64,000 nt of DNA from Talaromyces rugulosus (taxonomy: Eukaryota; Ascomycota; Eurotiomycetes; Eurotiales; Trichocomaceae): positions 3,720,001 to 3,784,000 of the forward strand of contig NC_049562.1 in the NCBI RefSeq assembly GCF_013368755.1, given 5' to 3'. The notes beneath the pieces were generated by a model. The model was given only the letters and a program-made list of their open reading frames with translations. It was not told the DNA's origin and made no database searches. A program made the position numbers and the translations under genes. This document shows positions 36,607-48,583 of this stretch, in pieces. Each line of letters opens with the position of its first letter. Positions within the stretch are counted from its first letter, which is position 1.

Positions 36607-37461
36607 CTATGCAAGTGGCGACCTGCCTAGTCGGTCCGCGACAGACGCCCATTGCGTCCGGGTTCGCGGTGGTCTATCAGAACGATGATTATGATGATGA
36701 GGTGGTGCCGGAATGGTGATTCTTTGCGGATGAAGCCTGCCCAACGAGAAGCGATGACTCTCGTACGAAGGAGGTGGCATGGCGGCTCCATCTTGCAGGA
36801 TTTCATCCTGATGAGAGACAGGGTCGTAATACTGGATCAGCGGATTGCTCGAGTGTTGAACAACATGCACAGTATCGGGGTTCCGCGCTCGAGGCAGAGC
36901 TCTTGCTGCACCTTGCTGCGCCGGAGACGGAGAATCGATGAGAATCCAGATCTGCTGCTCCTCCAGCCACACCAACCGGCCATTCGTGATCAATCGCGGC
37001 GACGGCGACGGCGACGAATGGTTACCAGCACTCGCTGGCCGCGGCGGGATGCTGGCTGGTTCCTGCAACGTCGAGAAACTGCGTGAACTGCGCAGCCGCG
37101 GTGGCGCCGGAGACTCATATCGATCATTGTAGTAGTTGCTGTTGCTATTGTTGTTGTTGTTGTTATTGTAGTAGTTGTTGTAGTTGTAGTAATTGCTGTA
37201 GCCACCGTCCGAGCCATTTGAACCACCACCATTCGGCCGCCGCAGCGTCGACGGCAGGCTGCCACTCGGCGAAAACGACCTGGGGCTTTCGCTCAGCGGC
37301 GAGATGGGCGTTGGTGGAATGGGCTGTGGAATCGATGGCTGTCTTCGCGAGCGTTCCCATGTCGCACCTCCACCCACAGGCGACACAGGCGAGGGCGAAG
37401 AGATGGTGAAGGTGAAGCGGTCGTCCAGCGTCGGCGGGCCCTCGAGCGACGAGAGATCCAT
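36607..37461 (-). CDS. Disordered Pro/Ser/Asn-rich protein, function unknown
   Basis: Single exon, 284 residues from the ATG at 37461 (an in-frame ATG 12 codons upstream at 37497 is possible). Composition is Pro, Ser and Arg-rich, with an Asn/Tyr run (about residues 89-112) coded by AAC/AAT repeats. Isolated conserved-looking islands are the start MDLSSLEGPPTLDDRFTFTI, the hydrophobic motif LVWLEEQQIWILID, and a C-terminal ASVADRLGR. Such islands in disorder suggest short peptide docking motifs. I do not recognise the family. Coding is supported by an uninterrupted frame and by islands of non-repetitive sequence. It faces away from the next gene (glycosidase). Confidence 0.6.
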   Translation of the reverse strand: MDLSSLEGPPTLDDRFTFTISSPSPVSPVGGGATWERSRRQPSIPQPIPPTPISPLSESPRSFSPSGSLPSTLRRPNGGGSNGSDGGYSNYYNYNNYYNNNNNNNSNSNYYNDRYESPAPPRLRSSRSFSTLQEPASIPPRPASAGNHSSPSPSPRLITNGRLVWLEEQQIWILIDSPSPAQQGAARALPRARNPDTVHVVQHSSNPLIQYYDPVSHQDEILQDGAAMPPPSYESHRFSLGRLHPQRITIPAPPHHHNHRSDRPPRTRTQWASVADRLGRSPLA

Positions 37462-39034
37462 ATTATTCAATGTTGTGAGTCTTGACTTGACAAGCAAGAG
37501 GAGATGTTCAGAAGAAGATAGACACAGTTGGTCGACAAAAGCTACCTTTGTGCTATTCTTATTATGAAAGCCTCAAAAAAGTGTGGCCCCATATAACACA
37601 CAGTGGCGGCTCCCAACAATGACAGCCTGACTCGGGCGGATGTTGGTCCCTAATATAGACGGGGAGGGAAGGGAAGGAAAAAAAAAAAAAAAAGAAAAAA
37701 AAAAAAAAAAAAGGTAAAAATGAGGTGTCGGCAATACGTTGCAGTCGCGACTAGTTAATCCTTATTCTAATATTATTAGCATGGCGAACGAATAGATTAC
37801 TACTACTGGCGCGCGATAGAAATGAGGAGTTCTCGAGGGCTATTACCAGAAGCAGCAAGTCAAGGGGCGATTTTTCTTCCTTTGGCGACGGTCTTGATTG
37901 GCTGCGTCAGACGCTTTTTCCCAAGATCTGCGTTGGATTCGTTTGGGGTTCTTTATCGCCTTTAGCTCCAGGTGTCCGAATCATGTAGCGCGCGACTAGA
38001 TGGTATTAAAGAGTAGTAGCAATAATAATGTTGCGGCTGGCAAGATGGATGAGGAACTGGTGATTGTGCGTTTGACGGGGTTGACCGGCGAGTCTTCTCC
38101 GCACATCCATCTATCCAGAGTATACAGAGTACGTGCCAAGTATTCAGAGTACCGTACTTGGCAAAGACAATGACCGGTTATTTTATTTTAGCTTTTTGGC
38201 TGTTGTTGATGTTGTTGTGTCTGACAGAGCATGACTACAGCTAAACTGGATACGGATATTCCCCCCGCCCCAATGTTGCTAAAAAAAGAACCCCCTTACT
38301 TGACAGACAGTACTACCCCGTACCAACTTGGAAGTATACGACGCTCTTGGCGAGAATTGTTATTATCATTTAAGGGGAGGATTTGCGGGATAGAAATAGG
38401 GATTTGTTAGCAACCTTACCAGAGACACGCCTGTATCGTTTTTCTGTTTCATGTATTTCTTTGTAATGAAGAGGTGAACTCTTGTTCGTTTTTTGTATTT
38501 ATTTTAAAAAAATATATAATTACATCTTTCTATTTACATTTTTAAGAGAAAATCTATTAGTTTGATAAAAATGACATAGATTCATACTTAGTAAATGTCT
38601 GTCATAGCCTAGGGCTCGGTATAGACGTTAAATATGATTAAATAATAATAATACTTAGTAAATAAAATACTATTAAATCACATGACTTTTTGTAATTTAG
38701 CGTCTTGGCATTTTTTTTAATATGCTCCATTGAATGTTCAACAATTTAAAACTTTTATTTGATAAATATCAATATTTTATCTGTACTTGTTATTTATTTG
38801 AATTATTTATATATAATTAAACTGGTGTTGTTTAACAAAGTAGGGTGTGAATCTCTGTAAATATGTACATACCACATGCAAGTCAGCAGTAGAATATACG
38901 ATACTCGGAGTGACCAGCTGAACACTGCTCTTTGAACGTTCTATGATGACCTGAATTACAGTATAAATACAGCATGTTCCATGCCCTTCTTCTACAATAA
39001 CCCCAATAATCTTCTATCAGCTATAGAATCAAGA
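37462..39034. other. Divergent intergenic region with hairpin and AT-rich block
   Basis: An A-rich run of about 34 nt (37679-37712) lies in the leader of the leftward gene. A perfect 9-bp inverted repeat TGCCAAGTA/TACTTGGCA (38134-38142, 38155-38163) lies beside two copies of (t)ACAGAGTAC-like sequence. 38480-38900 is very AT-rich. A TATA-like element (tataaata, 38960-38967) lies about 70 nt before the glycosidase ATG. No coding signal. Confidence 0.5.
38134..38163. repeat. 9-bp perfect inverted repeat, 12-nt spacer
   Basis: Arms TGCCAAGTA and TACTTGGCA flank ttcagagtaccg. It could be a dyad protein-binding site or a cruciform; no direct evidence of function. Confidence 0.6.
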
Positions 39035-41571
39035 ATGTTGCATCTCGTCTCAGTGGGCGGACTCTCCCTGTTTGGAGCAGTTGCTGCTACTGCTGCTGCT
39101 GCTGCTGCTGCGTCGACATCGAACTGCTCGTCTGCCCCGGTGACGCTGCATCTCCCAGACGCTCCCTACGACAACTTCTTCTACTCCGACTGCAACACCG
39201 CAGTCCAAGTCGTCGTGACCACCCCACAGCCCGACAGTGATCTGGCCACTATCTCTCCTCGCTTCATCGCCGCATGGCCCGCGGGCAACAGCGGCATCGC
39301 AGCTTACTTTGCGCCTCAGGATGGGGCGAACAATGGCAGTCTGAGCATTCAAATCGTCAACTCTACCGTGGGCAGTCCGCTGGCTGCGATATACCGTGAT
39401 GATAGTAGCGGTAGTACTCCGTATTTTGGCGTGACGGGCACGCTCCGTTTCAATTCTTCGGCGTCTCTGACTACCCCGATCCTGGGCAGTATCCGTACGA
39501 TTCGTGATTTTACAGAAGGGGCGAGTGTGCTGCAGCCGCAGATTCAAGATGCTATCCAGGCGTCGAGTCTGCCTGATGGAGGCGCGGGTTTGCAGCGTCT
39601 TTGGCTGGATAATGTCACTACCACGCATCTGAATTTCACGCCTGCAGCAACCAATGGGTCTGTTACGATCGGTGACGATAACCAGACCTTGAACTTTGAC
39701 GCTGGAGATTACATTTTCGCTGCTGAATTCAACTACCCACAGTTGACCCAACTCAGCCCAGCGCAGGTACTGAGCAATTCTTCGGCGTCCCTGATCCAGA
39801 ACGATCCAGAGCGGACGGCGGCGCTGTCGTTCTTGTCGTACTCGAACAAGCTCCTGGCTGGAGCGTGGAGGTTTCTGACTTATTTTGGGCGTGACTCGAT
39901 GATTTCAGCGCTTTTGCTGGAGCCGATACTGAGCAAAGGGGAGAATAGCGCTACCGAGGCTGTTATTGCTGCGGTTTTGGAACGGTTGGATAGAGTGGAT
40001 GGGAGTGTGTGTCATGAGGAGACTATCGGGTGAGCTTTTTTTTTCTTTTTCTCTTTGGGTTTTGGTATCAAAAACTAAAAAGTTTAGGGACTATGCGACG
40101 TGGTTGAATCAAGGGGCCGGGGTGGTTAGCACTGATCCGCAGTATGACTACAAAATGGTATGTATTATTGAGGTCAGAAAGATGTAGACATGAGCTAACC
40201 CCTGTCACAGATTGACTCGGACTTTTACCTCCCGATCCTGATGAACCAGTACTTTGTCCAGAATTCCGTGGGCCGCAGCAGAACCAATTCGTTTTCCAGG
40301 TGAGGTGACATTCTTTTTCTTTGCTACGAGCACGAGTTTAACATTGAGCAGTATCACCGCAGGGGCTATCAACCCGGCTAACACGAACCTGACCTATGGG
40401 CAACTGGCTGTAATCAACGCAGAGCGTATCTTGGGACTTGCTGCGCCTTTTGCTGGACCCGATAACCAAACGCAAGCAAACCTCGTTCATTTGAAAGATA
40501 ACGAGGTTGTTGGCCAGTGGAGAGACAGCGCAGACGGTAATTAAATCCCTCTTTCAAATAATCCTGAAAAACTGCTGAAATTTTTCTCAGGAATCGGCGG
40601 TGGCCGCATACCCTACGACGTCAACACGGCTTTGATGCCTGCAGCTCTCCGAGCCATTGCCTCGCTTTCCCGCAACGGCTTTTTCACATCATCATCATCA
40701 GACTGGTCAAGTCTCGCCGACGAATACGCCCAAGTATGGGAAGACGAAACCCTGGCATTCTTCCGTGTCACAGTACCACAATCCCAAGCCCAACAGCTCG
40801 TATCAACATACACGCAAACCATCGCCTTTACGGGCCCCAATCAAATCGACAGCATCGATGGCGACGTGGTATACCATGCTCTAGCCCTAGATGGATCCAA
40901 TAATCAGAGCCAGGTATTGGTGATGAACTCGGATGACTGTTTCCGCCATTTCCTGCTTAGCAACAGCAACAGCAACACAAACACAAACACCACCACCGAC
41001 CAAACACAACTGACGTTGTTTGTGAACCAAACCGCCAACAATATCCGTCGCACGTTCCCCGCGGGTCTGTTGACAGATGCCGGCATGCTCATCGCCAACC
41101 CTGCATACGGCACAGATCCATCGTATGTAGAAAATTGGACTACGGGAGCCTACCACGGCACGGTGATTTGGGGGTGGCCGCTGGCCATGATGGCCAAGGG
41201 GCTGGAACAGCAACTCGGCCGGTGCAATCAGCAAGGTCAACAACCAGATTTTTGTGTAGATACTGTGGTCTATAACAATGTCAAACAAGCATACAATATG
41301 CTCTGGGACTCGATCGAAGCGAATACCGCTCAGCTGTCGCAGGAAGTGTGGTCGTGGGTGTACAATTCGGCGAATGAGAGCTTTGTGGCGACGCCCTTGG
41401 GTGTAATGGCGCCGCCGCCGGGGCAGTCGGTTCAGACTGGTACGTACCTGTACCGAAGAGAAAAAAAAGAAGAAATGCTAACGTCAACTGTTGATAGAAT
41501 CTGATATTAGGCAGCTGTGGTCATTGACGTTTCTTGCCGTGACGCGGAATACGACTTTTGGTTCGTCTTGA
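39035..41571 (+). CDS. Secreted six-hairpin glycosidase, glycogen-debranching-like
   Basis: Six exons (39035-40029, 40088-40157, 40211-40299, 40352-40536, 40591-41439, 41498-41571) encode 753 residues, all junctions in frame. The start at 39035 gives a signal peptide (LVSVGGLSLFGAVAATAAA); the in-frame ATG at 38981 would bury it behind 18 residues. The body contains many Asn-X-Ser/Thr sites, matching secretion. Motifs typical of fungal proteins labelled glycogen debranching enzyme or six-hairpin glycosidase-like: WRFLTYFGRDSMIS, GDYATWLNQGAG, IPYDVNTALMPAAL and YHGTVIWGWPLAMMAKGLEQ. The true GDE has two catalytic domains and is intracellular, so this is probably an extracellular alpha-glucan-acting (alpha/alpha)6-barrel enzyme. 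Substrate is inference. The last exon is only 74 nt and ends TTFGSS. Confidence 0.78.
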
Positions 41572-41763
41572 ACGGGGATTATGAGCGGCATAATATATCA
41601 TTGATGCAGCATGTACTTACAAATAATTCGTCAATACATTCAACAGACGCTACGTAGCACTATACCTCCGCAGCTTGTACAAGACGTAGACGAACAAAAT
41701 ACATGCATAGACAGACTTAAAAAAAAACAAACATCAAAAACGACCAATTGATATATAATACAA

Positions 41764-44694
41764 TCAAACTGCAAACGACCGACTCGCCTTGACCAACCCA
41801 GGCTCCAACTTTGTGATAGCCACCCAATCCGGACTATACTGAATAACCTCATCCAGAGCTGGTATCAATCCAGGCGTATTCGCATCGCTCCAGAAGCAGA
41901 TTGCCTTGCCGGTTAATTTTTTGTTTGTATCGTCAGGATTCCATTCAACGTCTACAGTCCACTCATTCTCCCATGTGCGACTCCAGAGACGGATTTCATG
42001 GATTCCTTCCGGAGTAATATTGATTGGGAAGCGGGTTTCGTCTACAGCCGAGCCGGCGACATGGAATGTAGTTATAGGGTTATCAAAAGTGAGAATGCAG
42101 CCGCGAGTGTCTAGGCCGGATATTTGTATTTGTGCGTGGTTTTTGTTGTCGTTGTTTTTGCTGTCATCCCGAGTTACTCGTTTCGCGCTGTATCGTACCC
42201 ATTCCTCCATCGGTGGCTCCGACGACCCATCAGGTTTGAGGAGAACGTGTGGTGTCAGTCCTTCCCAAGAGCACTGCATTCTGTCTGCTTTCCACACGCA
42301 ACTCGTGTTTTGCCCGTGGGCGCTCGGGATTGATGAGACGGCGTCTTGGACAAAGGGCGGGATTCCCGTCAACGATGCGTGATTTACGCCCGTGTCGATG
42401 TCTACCTCTTGAACAAAAAACAGTTTCAGGCGGTTGTTGGACGAGAATGGGAAGGCGACGAGGTTGTAGATCAGAGTCGCTGTGAATACGAAAAACAAGA
42501 ATGTCGGCACGTGGTATGTAAACCGGTGGAGAAAGGGTAGAGTAGGCGTGAAGAGTAGAGTCGTAAAGATGGCAATTAAAAGATATGTCGACAAGACGGA
42601 ACTCCCATCCTGTCCAGTTTGGTGTACGCCGGCTGTCACGAGGAGACCCAGTTGGGCAACAAGAATAATGACAATAGGCGCAATTAACAGAAACTGTAGT
42701 ATCCAAGTCCAGGTCGGCAGTTTGGCGCTCCAGCCCTGCTCAAAGCCATAGACATTGGCATCGACGATAATGTCTGTCTCGCCCTCGGTTTCACCAGGGG
42801 TTGTTTGCCCATCTTCATTATTCTCAACCCGAGTGTAGTTTGCAAAAGTCGTTCGCCGCCCTCTCAACAGTGACGTCGACTCAGACGGCTCACCTTCGTC
42901 TTCTTGATGACTAGTAGCAGACTCAGCGCTGGGCGTCAAAAGGCGGCTCGCGCTCGAACTCGCTCGGCGTGATGCTTGACCGCCAAATTGGCTAGCATAC
43001 TCGCTTTTCTTGGGCAGCGCAAAGAGCTCCAAATATGAAATCCACGTGGCTAGGAATATGCCAAACGTGTAAAAAATCATAAAATAACCGCTGGCAATAT
43101 CGTCTCGGTTTTCAAATACAGTAGCCACGACGAGAAGCACCCACGTGAGGACGAACATCCATGTCAACACATAGACGCGGTGCAAAGCCGAAGGCCGAAC
43201 AAAGTTTGCAATGCGCGATAAAAACCATGCTAGGAAAACCCATGCGGAAATCATCGTGCTCCAAACCGCGTATTCACTACTATGCGCAATCAAAGGGTTG
43301 ACTTTTGCAAACAGGAAAGCCAGCGCTACAGTTCCTGCGGTTGTCGTGACGAAGATGAACGGAAACCGGGTAAAGCCTCTCCATCCGCGTAGTGGCACAC
43401 TTTCAAACCCTTCGTCCACTGAGATCGAGATACCAAACAAGTACATCCGATCCGAGTTGGCCAGAATGATGCTGGTAATCAACAGTGCTAGCGGCCCAAC
43501 AATCAATAGAGTAACTGAAAGAGCGAATAGCGTATGAAGCTCAAATACTGCAAACGTGGCGCCGAACAAATCAAACCAGACGGCTTGAGAGCCTTTTCCA
43601 CTGGGAACCTTTCCGGGACCTTGAGGTCGCCCCTCAAAGTCATCACTAGAATCAAAAACCAAGCCTTCTGTTGTGGCCACTGCTGCTGACAGCATATGCC
43701 AGAGAGATTGCAAGCTGGTGTGCTTGGAATCATCTTGGTTCGTATGATATCTAGCTCGGGGTTCCATAAAGGCCACATCCAGACCGCGCAATCCGAGGTC
43801 TCCTTCAAAGACAACATAGTCAGTCTGACTACGGATCATACCCAACTTGAACCCAGCATCTGAAAAGACAGTGCCAAAGGGGTACGGAGATCGTTGATAG
43901 GAACGGGCCACCTCCGTATCAGAGGTGCGAAACAGTGTAGCGCGCCCACCAGCTCCGGCGCCTTCTAGGTTCAAAAAAGTGTGGGGAAGCTTCGAGATTG
44001 GATGTTGGCTATAAACTCGAGCACCATTGAGGAAGTCTTCCTCGCCATTGTTAAAGAGAACCACCAACCCTCGCAAAGGCTCGTGGCCAGGAGTGGTAAA
44101 GTACTTGATCAACTGCAAACATGAGACGACCCCGACACCGTCATCGGTGGCTCCATAGCCTGTAGCCACACTGTCATAGTGCGCATTCACAAGCACTCCA
44201 CCTCTTCCAGAAGGCTCAAGTCCCGGAGTTTCCCACCAGTTTCGCTTATCGTCGTCTCGGCCACGAATATAAACCATAATGTTGGTACCCTCAAAGTACA
44301 CTCCCAAGTTTGACTGCACAATAGTCAAGTTCGATTGGTTATCGTCAAAAACAAAAACCTGCGGACGCGACTGGTCTGCTGCTGTCGAGTCGACAAACGA
44401 GGAAGGGCTCTTATTCTCCCGCAGTATGTCCTCAATCCGAGTCAACAGCCAACTCCGCACCTCGTCACTGTTATGAGCATTGTACGGGTGAAACTCGCGA
44501 GTAAGATGCTGCAGATCCAGCCAAGCTTCATCAATATCGGGGCCCGCGTCCGTCGAGCTCGGTGCTGAGGGGAGAACATGCTCAACAACGAGAATCGGCA
44601 CGAGGAGAGCAACATAGAGCACGGTTATGATGACCGTAACCGGCCAGCGATTAAACGCCAAAGGGTTCCATTGCCGGGCCCTGGAGAGCGCCAT
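41764..44694 (-). CDS. pff1: Vacuolar membrane M28 metalloprotease (Pff1-like)
   Basis: Single exon, 976 residues, ATG at 44694. A hydrophobic helix near residues 18-38 precedes the M28 peptidase domain. Zinc-site residues are visible: H172 in [13 protein letters not shown]184/D185 in [10 protein letters not shown]218/E219 in [10 protein letters not shown], and H314 in RYHTNQDDS. Multiple transmembrane helices follow (about 380-780, with a hydrophilic Ser-rich loop at about 570-650), then a lumenal C-terminal domain. This is the architecture of fungal vacuolar membrane proteases related to yeast YBR074W. The stop codon is 192 nt from that of the convergent glycosidase gene. No introns, no frame breaks, and usual length for the family. 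Substrates are not known. Confidence 0.92.
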   Translation of the reverse strand: MALSRARQWNPLAFNRWPVTVIITVLYVALLVPILVVEHVLPSAPSSTDAGPDIDEAWLDLQHLTREFHPYNAHNSDEVRSWLLTRIEDILRENKSPSSFVDSTAADQSRPQVFVFDDNQSNLTIVQSNLGVYFEGTNIMVYIRGRDDDKRNWWETPGLEPSGRGGVLVNAHYDSVATGYGATDDGVGVVSCLQLIKYFTTPGHEPLRGLVVLFNNGEEDFLNGARVYSQHPISKLPHTFLNLEGAGAGGRATLFRTSDTEVARSYQRSPYPFGTVFSDAGFKLGMIRSQTDYVVFEGDLGLRGLDVAFMEPRARYHTNQDDSKHTSLQSLWHMLSAAVATTEGLVFDSSDDFEGRPQGPGKVPSGKGSQAVWFDLFGATFAVFELHTLFALSVTLLIVGPLALLITSIILANSDRMYLFGISISVDEGFESVPLRGWRGFTRFPFIFVTTTAGTVALAFLFAKVNPLIAHSSEYAVWSTMISAWVFLAWFLSRIANFVRPSALHRVYVLTWMFVLTWVLLVVATVFENRDDIASGYFMIFYTFGIFLATWISYLELFALPKKSEYASQFGGQASRRASSSASRLLTPSAESATSHQEDEGEPSESTSLLRGRRTTFANYTRVENNEDGQTTPGETEGETDIIVDANVYGFEQGWSAKLPTWTWILQFLLIAPIVIILVAQLGLLVTAGVHQTGQDGSSVLSTYLLIAIFTTLLFTPTLPFLHRFTYHVPTFLFFVFTATLIYNLVAFPFSSNNRLKLFFVQEVDIDTGVNHASLTGIPPFVQDAVSSIPSAHGQNTSCVWKADRMQCSWEGLTPHVLLKPDGSSEPPMEEWVRYSAKRVTRDDSKNNDNKNHAQIQISGLDTRGCILTFDNPITTFHVAGSAVDETRFPINITPEGIHEIRLWSRTWENEWTVDVEWNPDDTNKKLTGKAICFWSDANTPGLIPALDEVIQYSPDWVAITKLEPGLVKASRSFAV

Positions 44695-45555
44695 TGCAGA
44701 ATATCTCTCGTTTATATATGCAGCGCCGGACAGTCGTCAGCCAGAAACCGACGTCGCACGCGGTTTTGGAAGGGGGCCATTCCATCGAGGTATGATGTGA
44801 TGTTGCGAAAGGCGGCATAGCCCGGCAGTATTTCACCTGGCTGCGGATAACTGAGCTCGGCTTCAGCCAATCAGAGAGATTGTTGCATGTGTTAGTGCGG
44901 GGTTGATAAGCAGCCTCATCTGATATTTAAGATTATTTTTAATCTGTACTGGATATGGGAACTGGCACTCGTGTAGCATACATAACGCACCTACGTATGT
45001 AAAGGTGGTGGGAAACTAGCACGAAGCTACATATAATGCAGCTTAAAAGATGCCATATCATATTCAAGTTATATAAATCCGCTGGTAAAAGGCATAAGAA
45101 AAGAAGAATACAAGGCCCAAGTCCATCGAGTATGCAAATACTCTCTATCTGTACAATGCAATTCCAGCCCAGTCTCATGTGCATTGGGCCATCTCACAAA
45201 AAAGAATACTTCCAGGTTCCGCACGCACGGTCACAAAAGACGCTATATGAACTCGTTATGGGTATCGATCGAAAAACCAGACGATTAGTAGGGTGTCGTA
45301 CAATGATCAATATTAGTCAAAGTAATCGCTACAATGAGCGCGCGACGTGGGAGATAAGTTGGCCGATAACCAAGGCACACACAGGTAGCTCCAGACTGGC
45401 ATATCCATATACACTAGGCAAAGAAAATCGGAGAAAAAAAGTGCGAGACCTTTGATCGTCGGGATGGGGACGAAAGCAGCCCACCGATCAGTCGTACATT
45501 TCGATGTCAATTGGGCGCTGATGTATATCAACAAAAGGCGGCTGTAATTGGGGCT
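44695..45555. other. Intergenic region, vacuolar protease promoter and Grr1 3' flank
   Basis: The first 200 nt should hold the protease promoter; the rest is 3' flank of grr1. Open frames at 45036-45455 have no family features. No RNA gene recognised. Confidence 0.45.
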
Positions 45556-47444
45556 TCAGCCATGTGGAGGCCCTACTTCCATAAAACCATCACCCATGTC
45601 GTCGTCGTCATCATGAATGGCCGTGGCACTCATTAGCCCGGTGACTTGATTTTCATCCTCATCAAGCTCTTCATCGTCATCGTACATTGTAGCTTCTGGT
45701 CCCTCGGGATAAGGGACGGCATTTCGGTTTAGGAACTCGCGTAGTCGTGAGACACCTTCTCCACTGAAGACGCAAAAGAGTTCACGTTGCTGTTGGGTGA
45801 ATTCCGAAGGGGCTTCCCGACAGAAGGCGGTTAATTCTTCGCGTAAAAATGCCTGAACACCCGTGAGACTGAGGTGAGTCAGACGCGGGCAGTGATTGAG
45901 TAGTTCGTGGATGCCCTATTGATGTAAATTAGCACAAGATTTTCGATAGCTCCAATGATAAACATACATTCATGGTTAAATTCACACAGTAACTCAGGTG
46001 TACTCTCTCTAGGGAGCTAGTACCGAGAGGGTGAGGAGCCGCTCTAGAGCGGGCAAGGGCCAAAATACTCGAGTCCGTGATGGCCTGACATTTGACCAAG
46101 CCTATGCGTTTCAGTTTCGGCAGGGTCGCTAGTTGCTGGACACTTGTGTCTGTGAGGAGATTACAGCAAGCTAAATCAATATATCTGATGCGGTTACAAG
46201 ACTTGACGAGCTGAGAAACGCCAGAGTCTGTGATGTTTGAGCAGTGTCCCAAGTGTACATAATGGAGGTTCTTTCCCAACTTGCAAATTGCAAGCACGGC
46301 GCGGTCGGTGATGAATTTGCACTTGGCGAGAACGAGGTTCCGCAGTCTAGGGGCCGAATCAATCATGCACTCGACTGCGTCATCGCCAATTCGTTCACAA
46401 GCCGTCAGATCCAATATGCGAAGGCTTTCAAACATCGACTGTCTTGAGAGTTTGAGGAAGGCAGAGTTGTCGATGTCAACGCAGTGAGAAAGGCGAAATT
46501 CTCGAAGATTCGGTAGAGTAGATAGTAGAGCCGTGACTGACTGGTTTTTGACCAGTCTACAGGCGTGCAAATCCATTTCGAGGATTGAGGGGCAGTTTTC
46601 CGCAAAGGAAAGTATGGATTTGTCTGTAACTTGGGTTACACCATTCAATTTTAGCTGTCAAGGTTTTGTTAGTATGCATTTCAGTAAAAACACATGATAA
46701 TAAAGGAAATCATACTCGTTTAAGATGCTTGCAGCTTTGAGAAATAACCACCAAGGATTCATCGGAAACCTTGGAGCAACCAGTGATATTCAACCCTTGT
46801 AATCGCGGGCAGTTTTTTGCTATTGTGAGTAAGGTATGATCTGTGAGTGACCGAACCTCGGAGACATCTAGAGCTTGAAGATGTCGGTTCCCCTCTACCA
46901 AATCCGAGACCCCCTTGTCCGTTAATTTGGAGCAGTTGGTTAAAGTTAAGCGTTCGATCCGGTTGCATTGTGCAAAGGGCAGAACCGTGCCGTCGCTCAC
47001 TTTCTCAGTCAAGGCGGACAAATTCAGACGCTTGATCAGATCCGAGTATGGAAAATAACCATCCGGCTTGCCTACTGATGTTGCGACACTGCGGAGGTTT
47101 TCAAACCGGTTGCAAGAAGGCCGATGCCACAGAATCCCCACGCAGTTCGCAGCCCACTTCTGACACACCAGAATACAATTCAACATGTCCGCTGGCGAGC
47201 TGAGTTTGGCGAAAATGGAGATGAGAATCTCCGGCGGCAGATGCCCAATGGGAGGGATGAAGATATCTGCCTCATTGCTCCCGATGTGTTCACGAAACGT
47301 TGCCACGCCTATCGAAGACTGGGAATCATTGACTTGAGCGAAAAAATCGTTATCGTCGTCTGCAGCGCGTTCGGGAGAGGTGGACGAGGACGACTCCGAG
47401 GGCGTCTTGCTCGAAAATCGAGCGGCGGAGCGGGAGCGTAGCAT
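45556..47444 (-). CDS. grrA: F-box/LRR protein Grr1 (SCF ubiquitin ligase substrate receptor)
   Basis: Grr1 recruits phosphorylated substrates (cyclins, nutrient regulators) to the SCF ubiquitin ligase; the A. nidulans homologue GrrA is needed for ascospore formation. Exons 47444-46716, 46654-45968 and 45915-45556 encode 591 residues. Residues 1-60 are Ser/Asp-rich; the F-box is at about 66-112 (IGHLPPEILISIFAKLSSPA ... CQKWA). Then come about 12 cysteine-containing leucine-rich repeats (for example LTLTNCSKLTDKGV, LDLTACERIGDDAV, IDLACCNLLTDTSV) to about residue 500, and an acidic tail (MYDDDEELDEDENQ). Both introns are in phase 0. Length agrees with fungal Grr1 proteins. Confidence 0.95.
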
Positions 47445-48583
47445 TCTTTTTTTATTTCAAGCACGTCGGAGGTTGATATCGTTGTTCAGGAGCGTCGGAG
47501 ACAATCCCAAATGTGGCAAACCAACGCCGTCCGGTGAGGCGAGGTTGTAAAGCGTTGTTTCCACAGGATCCTATGTCTTATGCCTCCAGATAGCGTGCCT
47601 TTTCATGCCAGCCTCGGGTGTTGGTTTCAGTTTCCCTTTGTCTTGGCAGTTCGGGCACAAAGAGGCCGGCGCAAGCAGACGATAAAATCGAAAAAAGGCA
47701 GGATTATACGAGGATTCCGTCGTTACTGTCGTCAGACTAGTTGCTTTTTTTTCGTAGCAACAGGGGGATCAGGCAAAGGCTGAGGCGGATCGGGTGGCCG
47801 GGCTGAGCGAAGGGATAGAGCGGAGGTGTTTTAAATCGTGGGACGAACGGAAATCATGAGCGAGTAAAATGCAGATCTGGCCTGCGGATCTACAATGATT
47901 ATAAATGATCGAGAAGAGGACGATAGCCAGTCGGCCAGAGAAGGGGGAGGGTGTTGGGCGAAGAGAGGAGGGAGAAGGAGAAGAGAGAAGAGAGAGCGGA
48001 AGAGGAGCAAGGTGGGATGGGGATGATGCATCACCAGCCAACCAAGAGCGGAGCGCCCGCCAGCTGAGCAGCCGGCTTTCTCTGCATATGCTGTGTTAAG
48101 CCTGGCATAATCCTTGCTGTGCGATTCTGAGAAACCGTGAACGGTCTACTACTGAAATTGCTATTATTTTGTTCTTGGGAAATATGACTAATGCGATTTG
48201 CCCTGGTGTGTCTTCTTTGCCTGCGCTTTCAGCACCCCCGAATGGCTTGTTCTATGGTGCCAGCACTCGACACGTCTGTCCGGATCGCCTGGGTACACTA
48301 CAGCACCCCGAGCATTAAGATCCAAGACTCGCCCGATCATCTCGCGACGACCAAGAAAGAAAGCATGATGCAGCCTGCCTCGTGCCGGGCTCGATGTTTG
48401 TCACGAGCGCTCCAGGACGCACTAGCCGTTTTGGGCCTAGTTCTATCGCGAGCCGCCTAGCCTCGATCCGAATGCATTAACAATCAACAATTATCAATCA
48501 ACAGGAACAGTCCAATTCTTCATCCAGGGTCTATTTCCACGTTATTCACTACACAATACACAAACTCATGTCGGACGTTCTAT
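47445..48583. other. Intergenic region of 1.1 kb
   Basis: Promoter of grr1 on the left and the 3' flank of the acyl-CoA synthetase on the right. A purine-rich GAGAAGGAGAAGAGAG segment lies at 47940-48012. An 89-aa frame at 48191-48460 begins with a hydrophobic stretch but has no family signature. No gene called. Confidence 0.45.

Noticed and set aside
39050..39751. 233-codon frame opposite the glycosidase
   Set aside because: Antisense shadow within exon 1; no family features.
45036..45455. 139-codon frame in intergenic DNA
   Set aside because: Basic, low-information translation with no domain, lying in the 3' flank of grr1.
48191..48460. 89-codon frame starting with a hydrophobic stretch, possible small secreted protein
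   Set aside because: No convincing signal-peptide cleavage site, no cysteine pattern, no promoter signal, and in the 3' flank of another gene. It could be revisited with RNA data.
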